DNA of 64,000 nt from Hydractinia symbiolongicarpus (taxonomy: Eukaryota > Cnidaria > Hydrozoa > Anthoathecata > Hydractiniidae): assembly GCF_029227915.1 (NCBI RefSeq), contig NC_079885.1, positions 5,828,001 to 5,892,000 of the forward strand, written 5' to 3'. Below the pieces are notes generated by a model. It searched no databases. It had not been told where the DNA came from and saw only the letters and a list, made by a program, of their open reading frames with translations. Within the stretch, counting starts at the first letter, position 1; every line of letters starts with the position of its first letter. The translations under genes and the position numbers were made by a program. This document shows, one piece after another, positions 55,801 to 64,000 of the stretch.

Positions 55801-57932
55801 CATGATTTCGGCAACACTCCGAAAAAACGTAAATTTTCCGATTCTCTCCTTGTTATTTTTCTCCTTGCTATAATTGCACAGGATTCTTTTTAACAAAGTT
55901 TGCTGTTTGTGACAGTTCTGGTAACATATTTTTTTTAACAAGAGCTATTTCCTTTTTCGAACAATTAAGATTGTATATTATTTTTCTTTATTTTGATTTT
56001 TCTTTTTTTACTGAATTACTGAATTTTGAACTCCAGACTGACCCAACGTTATTTGAAATTTCGAGGAATTTTCTGTTCAAGCAGATCTCACAAACTAATT
56101 TTAAAAAATAACTGTCTAGTTTTAGACTGTGAAGAATGCAGTTGTTTATGCACAACTATACATTTACAAACTTGTAGCGTGTGGATATTCCATAGCGTAA
56201 ATTACTAATTGAAAACCACAAAGAAAACTGTATTTGCTTAGCGGTGGTGAAATTCTATCATAAAAGAAACCTAAGATGAGGAGTTCAAATATGGAATTTT
56301 TTCACTAAATCTTACCAATTCATTATAAAGTAAGAAAACTTACTTAGGAATACAAAGTGATCGACGACAATACTTTTCAACTGATATTGCATGTCCAGTC
56401 TAGACAAAAAAATACACTGTTAAACCTGAAAGTCTAAAAAAGACAACATTCATTTTTATTCAGTGTGCTAAAGAATTTAAATAATAAAAATTCTACTTAT
56501 CATATCTTTTGATTAGCACTTCATACTTACTGTAGTTGCTGGGGATTCTGATGACGTAACTCCACAATACTGGCTTGGTAAAATTAACCTAAACAGTATT
56601 AAAAAACGGCCCTTTTGAGTCGTGGTTTTCATTGTCATTGTCTAGTTTTCTTTTAAGAAAAATATAAATGACATTAATATATAAATAAAGTTAGATAAGT
56701 AGACAGATCAACATATTTAGATAGCGTTTTAATTTATGTTTCTGTATAATGTATAGATGCCGTAGATAGCGTTTAACCCACACCATTTCAATCATTTCAA
56801 ACCTAAAATATACCTTGCTAATTTCATCAATCATTTTAATCAAATGAAATAAGAGATATAGCAAGAAAAAACAAATTCTTTTCTCTTTTCTTTCAAGATA
56901 AAATTATATGCATACAGAGAGTGTAGTATAGTTCACCAACATACTTTGAAGGTTCATTGTCTTCTTCTTCTTTGTCTTCTAAGTATTCTGCAACAGCTGA
57001 AGCTTCAAATTGCTGTAAAAGAGAAAAGTATAAGTTATCCTGTCCATCTAAAATATATTTCAAAAGTTTGTTTTCCAAACAGCACAATTCTTTAAACCAA
57101 AGAGAAAAAATGCCGAAATAGTAATTTTAAGAGAGAGTAATGCAGGTATGTTGCAACCAGTTGTTAAAGGAATAAAACCTTCATACCTTAAGAGGGATAA
57201 GAATAGACTAAATTTTACATAAATTATTTTCAGTTTTCAAATACCAAATAAAATCATAAACAAAAAAATTAATAAGAACTATAAACAAACAATGCAACTA
57301 TTAGTTTAAATTTAATCTTTTCACTATTTTAATTTAGCAAAGTTTATATTAGTTTTCAGAAAGTCAATATTCAAGTTGTACCCTTAGTTTAAAAAATTAA
57401 GGGTGCGAAGTATTCTTCCAATTTTATCATTTTTTTAAGTTTATTCCAGTTGCTGTTATGTTTTGAAAAATGACAAGTAGGTATAAATGACCAGCAATCC
57501 CCTAATAGTCTTTCGTCAATTCCTATTATTATAACTACGGCTAGGAACTTCTAAATGGGTACTATTCAGCAAAACAAGAATTTTTTGTTAAGGAAATGTT
57601 TCCTTGCAATCTGCAAAAAATTAATTTATAACGAAAATCAACTTTCCTTAAGAATCATTAAATAATTTAACACTGCAATCAAACATCCGCAAATCGCTAT
57701 TGAAACTGGCATGCCCAAATGATTTTCAGCAAGGGAAAGATTGCTCACTTAAACTGAGTTTTCATGTGAAAAGCTTTCTTTATGTCAGCGTAAAAATGTC
57801 AACACAGTTAAAATCACTATTACGCAATTCTTTGTAGACTAGCAAAGTTCAAGCTGTACAAACCTTTAATTTCTTTGTTTCTTCCTTTAGTTCTTGAAGA
57901 ATTTTCCAATTCTCTGATATAAACTTGAAGTC
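46871..57932 (-). CDS. Ubiquitin-specific-protease-like protein, apparently lacking catalytic boxes
   Basis: Exons in coding order: 57932-57864, 57012-56945, 56588-56531, 56399-56344, 54834-54776, 54625-54422, 54036-53999, 53369-53244, 52521-52418, 52044-51981, 51741-51657, 51366-51318, 50940-50796, 50392-50114, 49635-49504, 49229-49104, 48944-48853, 48179-48075, 47608-47493, 47392-47325, 46903-46871. All phases join, giving 691 residues. USP-like signs: HLFRGHLKRKMTCKCGFTKT followed by AFTEIHV (fingers subdomain); ITLNECLRGFYEQ; TCPSCF; FPEILIVTFP. I find no GNTCxxN Cys box (the nearest is SPLASILYCLMNIPKF) and no GHY His box. The N terminus is missing; a possible earlier exon ends at 59974. 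Family placement is an inference from motif order. Confidence 0.5.
47166..47228. repeat. CAAA tetranucleotide microsatellite
   Basis: About 14 AAAC/CAAA units with one interruption, in an intron of the USP-like gene. Confidence 0.95.
49257..49450. repeat. TA and CAA microsatellites
   Basis: A short TATA run (49259-49279) is followed by degenerate CAA/ACA repeats, between two exons of the USP-like gene. Cys-rich frames across it are artefacts. Confidence 0.85.
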
Positions 57933-59009
57933 CTAAATGCAATCAAAATGATATGAAGGTCAAGGTTAATAATGAAACAACTTAACCTTTCAATACACAA
58001 CCAGAAAATATTTTCAAGAAAGTTATCGATCCATTGCTTCTGTTGAATGCAATACCCAGCCATAGTTGAAATAAGTTAAAAAAAACATCAAGGTTAATTA
58101 AAACCACTTGTACATCAATAGAATATTGCTCTTATACAACTCTTACACCACAAGAGCTCAAGCACATGTTTTGTCATATGCATTATTTTGTATATGTAAG
58201 CGTGTGTGATAATCTTCATCTAATCTTGTAACACACCCCTTTTTCAAGAGTTTGGACAGTGACAAACAGCAGCAAGTCCTAAGACGAATCTAAGAGCAAT
58301 CTAAGAAACACATCTTGAACACTTGTGAAAGACAAAAATAACAAGAATAAGTTCTGAAATAATATATATTGAATTAAATTTTTTTTGCCAAAACCAAAAG
58401 TCTGAAATATTATACCAGGTATGTTGAGGCCAACTATGGCTCAGTGTAAAAGAAAGTGAAGATATTCAATCAAATTTCTAGCTAGCTTGGTGATTGAGTA
58501 GTCAAACCAAGGAAAAAACCTAGCAACCATAATAAGAACATTTATATATAAACATTTACTATAAATTTAACGATATATAAATCAAAATATATGCTAGCTA
58601 CAGCTATAACTAGCTAGCTACGATTCATAACTGTATCCAAAGACCAGCCTGTCCTAATCTTGGGACAGTGTTGCTTTCTTTCCTAGGAATTCTTACTTGC
58701 ACTTATTCATGATTATTTTACTGCTAGGGATATTTGTGCATTGTCAAGTAATGAGAACAAAGATTGACCTGCCCAATCTTACAACAATTGTATGGGAATA
58801 ATACAAAACTTAGCATGCAAGGTCTTGTATATACTAATACACACCTTGTTACTTTTTCTTTGCATTTTCTTTATCTATAGCTATACAAATTATGTTCATA
58901 ACTTTATCCTGATCTAAATTTTTGAAAAAAGAAATTAAACAATAGACAGTCTTTGTCGCACGCGCATGCCTTCGCACACACCATGTGAAAATCAGGCGTG
59001 CTCTTTAGT
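57933..59009. other. Upstream part of the USP-like locus
   Basis: No exon is confidently recognised. The sequence is AT-rich with a short GCTAGCTA run near 58600. The missing 5' exons of the USP-like gene may lie here or beyond the LINE fragment. Confidence 0.4.
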
Positions 59010-59845
59010 AATAATAATAATAATAATAATAAATATTTAAAGTAGCCAGAAAATCACAAAAACCTATAGTTACTGGATTGTTTCAACTGGGGGCCACCAG
59101 AACAAAAAGAAACAAAAAATTATAAACCTTAGATTGCCTCAGCTCAATCAAAAATATTAACATTTATAATCTGTGAAAATTGAAAAAAAAAAGAATAAAA
59201 AATAAAAATTAAAAAGTTAAAAAGTGATCTCCATTAGAATTTGCCAAATACATTAGAGATGATATTAAAGATTATTGAGATACATTAAACGAAAGCAGAC
59301 TTCCATCACAGGTCAATTGGTCTGGAAGATTATTCCACGCTTTTGCAGCTCTAAATGGGAAGGCTTTTTTGCCAAATTCCGTGTTGACCAAGGGAAGTGT
59401 GAACCTGTTTTTTAAAGCTCCTCTTGTTTGATGATTATGACAGTTTTTTGTCAAAAGTAACTTTGAGCGCATCTAATCAGTAGCAATGTGATTCATGGCT
59501 TTGAAAACTATGGCAATGGCATCGTTTTTGATGAGTAAATTATTCATTGAATATTCCCTCTCTTTCCCAAGAAAGGTACGGATACATTTTAATCGTTTTT
59601 CTAGTTTTTCCAATCTACCTTGGGTGGCACAAGCCCATGCCGAGGAGCAGTTAAAATATGGCATGACAAGTGTATTAATTAAAAGGTTTTTTGTGTGAGG
59701 TGTTACACAGGATGCAATGGTTATAATATTAGAATATTTAATTAGTATTTTTCTATTTATGTCATTAATGTCCTTTTCCCATTGCATTTTTTGATTAAAT
59801 GTTACCTCAAGATATTTAACTTTTTCGCTATCACACTCCTTGTTC
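59010..59845 (-). mobile_element. 5'-truncated LINE, 3' end of reverse transcriptase
   Basis: On the minus strand a frame from about 59845 runs through KVKYLEVTFNQKMQWEKDIN and continues to 59475, where a TAG interrupts it. The same frame resumes to 59272 with AKAWNNLPDQL, the typical C terminus of CR1/L2-type ORF2 proteins. About 240 bp of 3' untranslated sequence follow, ending in a TTA-repeat tail (about 59008-59031), as CR1/L2-group elements end in microsatellites. It is a different family from the LINE at 61190. It probably lies in an intron of the USP-like gene. Confidence 0.75.
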
Positions 59846-60138
59846 TACTTCGTACACACGCCAAGCAGAACTTAGCTATTTTAGAGTAATCCCTTACCCA
59901 AACTTTACCCAATACATAATTGTTCTTCCGTGTTAAAATGTATCTATAAAATGTATTTCTATTAAAAACCCACCTTCATTAAAATTGTTGACGTAAGATA
60001 CATTTCAAATGTTTTGCGTCTGCATTGCGTCGATAATATTTTTGTTTTTCAGCTGGCAAAAAATTTCGTCATTAACCTTGTATTGATCTCCTTAAGACAA
60101 TGACAAATGGAAATGAAGTACAAGTCCTATTGACCACC

Positions 60139-60177
60139 AGAAGTACACCATCAGGAAGGTCCTGATGGTGTACTTCT
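60139..60177. repeat. 18-bp perfect hairpin with 3-nt loop
   Basis: Arms 60139-60156 and 60160-60177 (AGAAGTACACCATCAGGA and complement) around AGG. No flanking gene. Confidence 0.9.
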
Positions 60178-60263
60178 TAAGTTAATAGTTCTGTCCCAAC
60201 TAGCTCACTATGTTTTAAGATAAACTGATTATGAAGTAAGTTGTACATGTGCTATTTATTTAT

Positions 60264-60623
60264 TTCATTAAGTTGAATATCGCAGAAGTTGCCGGTGACA
60301 TGCTTCGAAAATGCGTGTCACAGGCACAGTTCAATGCAAAGCAAAACTGTACAGGAGACTCAATTGTTAGAGTCTTCGTAGAACATCTCTTCTCACAAAA
60401 CCAAGGGCAGGGCTGACTTATTGCCTGCTGTGTCATATGGGAGACAGAACTTCTGGACTTCTTTTTAATACGATATACATTTTTTTCGATTATTATTACT
60501 AAACATATTTGATTTCTCTTTCCCCTTTTTTAATTTTTTAAACTTTATTCAACATGTTTTTTCTTTGGTATTATTACATCACGAGAACATTCGTCCGAAA
60601 GCTGTATTAAGGTACAGGACACC
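60264..60623. repeat. Dispersed 0.36-kb repeat, copy 2
   Basis: Second copy of the segment at 26732-27085, same orientation, with an extra GGTATT near 60566. The hAT-like termini of copy 1 are absent here, so the repeat can exist apart from that element or this copy lost its ends. Both copies end at GGTACAGGACACC. Confidence 0.8.
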
Positions 60624-61189
60624 TAACCTCTCCCATGTTCTGGTTATATTTAACTTGCATGGGTGCGCACTCTTCTCGCAGTATTCTCTGTGACAATAAA
60701 GGTCGGACTGACTTGTGGCATGGTTCCAAATGGTCTTCTGTCTTTCGTTCGAGTCTCAGTGTAATGCACCAGCCAAACATAAGAGTGTCAGCATGAAAAG
60801 GAAAGGGGCCGACTTTAATGTTCTCTATACGTGACGTAACAACACCATTAATTTAAATTTTACAACAAAATTACGTCGGCAATTTTTTTGCCAACTACTA
60901 TGCTTCAAAAACTCCGCGCTGTCGCTCTCCTAAATGTAATAATTCCATGCCAAAATCATAAGCTAGGCGTGCAATACTAATCGCACGCATGTGTTAGTGG
61001 GTGCAAATATTAATGACCAGGCTTAAAAAAACGATTGCATTATAGCTATATAAAGTATGATACAAATAACTTAAAGCATGTTTTTTAAATGAGCTTTCAG
61101 CTTCTGCTCTCATACGTGATTATCTTGTTTCTATAGGCTTGTTGATAATTTTTGTGTGATATTTTTATGTTCTGTGTGTTCACTTAAAA
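60624..61189 (+). other. Probable 5' untranslated region of the LINE
   Basis: The 566 bp between the dispersed repeat and the LINE ORF contain no gene. It is slightly richer in GC than its surroundings and may be the LINE promoter/leader. Its left limit is not defined. Confidence 0.35.
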
Positions 61190-64000
61190 ATGATAAATTT
61201 TCCGTGTGGTGTCTGTGGAAAGTCTGTTAATTCAAATCATAAGGCTATTCAGTGTGATATTTGTAAATTCTGGATTCATATTAAATGCAATGGTCTCAAT
61301 GCTGATGATTATATATCTCTCCAAAACTCTGATGAACTTTGGTTCTGTTGTAAATGTATCAACAAAATTCTCCCCTTTGGCTCAACAACTCCCCCCTTAG
61401 TTTATGACAAGAGTCTTTCCTCTATGGAAATGAAAAGGTTTCTCTCCCAGCTCAACTCTATTGAAATCAACGAGGTCCCCCATCCTGAAACCATGGGTGG
61501 TGTCAACTGCAAATATTACGATCCAATTGAATTCTCTGCCCTTCAAGTTAATTCTGATAAATTCTCCCTTTTTCATATGAATATCGCCTCTCTGTCTAAA
61601 CATATTGATGAACTAAAGATTCTGTTAGGTCAACTTGGGCATGACTTCAGTGTTATTGGTATCACTGAGACCAAATTCCAGACTAAAATCCCACCTATTA
61701 ACTGCGATCTATCGGGTTATTCCTTCACGCACACACCTACTGAAGGTGAAAAGGGTGGTGCTCTTTTGTACATCCCTAATCACTTGCAATTTATTGAACG
61801 TCCCGACCTGGATACTCTTGCATATAAAAGCAAGGAGCTTGAATCTAAATTCATTGAAATTATACGGGCCAAAGATAGAAACATGATTGTTGGATGCATC
61901 TACAGACATCCCTCGATGTCTGTTGATGAGTTCAACAATCATTTTTTATTGCCTCTTCTTGAGAAAGCGTCTTCAGATAACAAGTCTATCTTCCTCCTTG
62001 GAGACTTTAATTGACCTTCTAAAGTCTGAAACAGTCAAAGAAGTGTCCGATTACATCGATATTACTTCGCAATTTAACTTACTCCCGCATATAATTCTTC
62101 CCACAAGAGTTACTGAAGTTTCTAGCACGATTATTGATAATATTTATTTTAGTTCAGCCAAGTGGGACACTGTGTCTGGTAATATTATAAGTTCAATATC
62201 TGACCATTTCCCTCAGTTCTTAGTCTTAAAAAACTTGTCTGCAATCAATCCTTTGCACACCTCTGATGATATATTTGTTCATGATTGGAAGAAATTTCAT
62301 CACAATGACTTTCTCACCGAACTTCACAATAAAAATTGGGATGATATCCTACAATTGAATGTAGATGATCCCAACTTATCGTTTAACAATTTTTACAATT
62401 GTATCAACAGTCTATTGGTCAATCATGCTCCTCTAAAAAAAACATGCAACAAAAAAAGAAAAAAAAAATCCAATCCTTGGATTACTAATGGTATCCTTAC
62501 CTCAATAATCAAAAGAGACCATCTGCATAAATGCTTTTTAAGAGAGAAAGATCCACTTTTAAAGTCTTCCTTGCTAGAGAGTTTTAAAAAGTACCGCAAC
62601 AAAATTGTATCTCTATGTAGAATGAGTAAGAGTAATTTCCTCAATAAATATTTTAGCAATAACCAAAAAAATATTGGCAATATTTGGAAAGGGGTTAAAA
62701 ATATTATTTCTGTTCGTTCTTCTGTTTCTGCTTCTCCCACCTGTATGAACATTAATAACTCTGTTGTAACTGATCCAGTGACAATTGCTAATTCTTTTAA
62801 TGATTACTTTGCTTCAATTGCAGATAACATCAGAATGAATATCCCGTTCACTCGAAAACATTTCTCCTCTTTTCTAAAAAATTCTACTTCTAATTCGATG
62901 TTTCTTTCACCAACTGATGATTTAGAAGTTCTGCATTGCATTTCTTCCCTTGACCCTGGTAAATCTTCTGGGCCATTCAGTATTCCTGCCCATATTTTAA
63001 CTCTTGTTAAATCTGAATTATCTATACCACTTTCAAAACTTATTAATTTGTCTTTCACAACTGGTATTTTTCCTACAAACCTAAAAACTGCCAAGACCAT
63101 CCCTATTTATAAAAAAGGGTCCAAATTAGAATTAACAAATTACCGACCTATATCCTTACTCTCAAATATTGATAAAATATATGAAAAAATCATATACAAA
63201 CGAGTGTATGGTTTTCTCGAAGCAAACAACGCCCTCTACAAGCATCAATTTGGCTTTAGGAAAAATTACTCGACTTCTCAAACACTTCTGAACATCTCTC
63301 AAAAAATTATGGATGCTCTTGATAAAGGAAATTATGCATGTGGAGTGTTCATTGATCTTCAAAAGGCTTTTGATACGGTTGATCATGAAATTTTGCTTAA
63401 AAAGCTTTTTCACTATGGAATTCGTGGTACCCCACTCTCACTATTTAAGTCTTACTTAACAGGACGTCAACAGTTTGTATCCATCAATGGAAATATATCA
63501 ACTAGTAATCTTATCAGGCATGGTGTCCCTCAGGGCTCTGTTTTAGGACCTCTTTTATTTTTAATTTATATTAACGACCTGCATTGTTCAATTAATTTTT
63601 CTTTGGTGCATCACTTTGCTGATGACACCAATCTCTTAAACTTCAGTAAATCTTTGAAACAACTGGCCAAACAAATGAATTTTGACCTCAAGCTTCTTTG
63701 CCATTGGCTCAATGCCAATAAAATTTCTCTTAATGCTAGTAAGACTGAGTACATTGTTTTTAAACATACACGGAAACCTCTTAATTACGATTTTAGGCTT
63801 TTTATCAATGGTAAAAGGCTTATACCTAGTAATTGTATTAAATATCTTGGTGTTCTATTAGATTCTGATTTAAGCTGGAAGTCTCAGATCAATGATACTG
63901 TTGCCAAGCTCAAGAGGGCCAATGGAGCTTTAGCTAAACTTCGTCACTTTGTGCCTTTAAATGTTCTTATTCTAGTTTACTATGCCATTTTTCATTCACA
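61190..64000 (+). mobile_element. LINE with PHD finger, endonuclease and reverse transcriptase, one frameshift, cut by window end
   Basis: The first frame (61190-62014) encodes a PHD-type C4HC3 finger (CGVCGK...CDICKFWIHIKC...CCKC) and an APE-type endonuclease (FHMNIASLSKHIDEL; ITETKF). It stops just after GDFN at a TGA (62012-62014). Another frame is open from there to the window end, nearly 2 kb. It carries RT motifs: NYRPISLLS near 63140, FIDLQKAFDTVDH near 63350, HGVPQGSVLGP near 63520 and FADDTN near 63615. One base deletion near 62010 separates the halves. PHD plus endonuclease plus RT fits the CR1/L2 group. The copy looks young apart from the frameshift. Confidence 0.9.

Overview
The window is AT-rich animal DNA: spliced genes with GT-AG introns, non-LTR and DNA transposons, MITEs, and long microsatellites. 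The style of the first 12 kb and the gene complement suggest a cnidarian, probably a hydrozoan. That is inference, since nothing here identifies a species.

Bases 1 to about 12,250 are the right-hand part of a Polinton/Maverick-like element (a virus-like, self-synthesising DNA transposon). It carries a protein-primed type family-B DNA polymerase, a DDE integrase, an A32/FtsK-type packaging ATPase, a capsid-like protein, an HNH-type endonuclease and several small membrane or accessory proteins. The copy is decaying. Polymerase, integrase, ATPase, capsid-like gene and endonuclease all have frameshifts or stops, and two catalytic residues are substituted, while several accessory ORFs remain open. 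Two features recur across it: short inverted repeats (hairpins) at most gene junctions, and start codons embedded in TAAATG.

Bases 12,250-22,900 hold host DNA with SKP1 (coding part in one exon) and a three-exon p24/TMED cargo receptor, then gene-poor DNA with MITEs and palindromes. Bases 22,923-33,974 hold a CCCH zinc-finger gene resembling ZC3H18, with 21 coding exons whose phases all join (1005 aa). Its introns contain a long ATT microsatellite and a hAT-like element. From 34 to 36.5 kb lie a SINE, a pogo-like transposase remnant and an 18-bp G-rich minisatellite.

The minus strand from 36.5 to 58 kb carries three genes: a 1206-aa coiled-coil protein (four exons, one of 3.3 kb), an ankyrin-repeat protein resembling the N-terminal part of ANKLE1, and a many-exon protein resembling ubiquitin-specific proteases in which I cannot find the catalytic Cys or His boxes. 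The last 5 kb are retrotransposon-rich: an old minus-strand LINE 3' end, a dispersed 0.36-kb repeat also present inside the hAT-like element, and a nearly intact plus-strand LINE (PHD finger, endonuclease, reverse transcriptase) that runs off the window.
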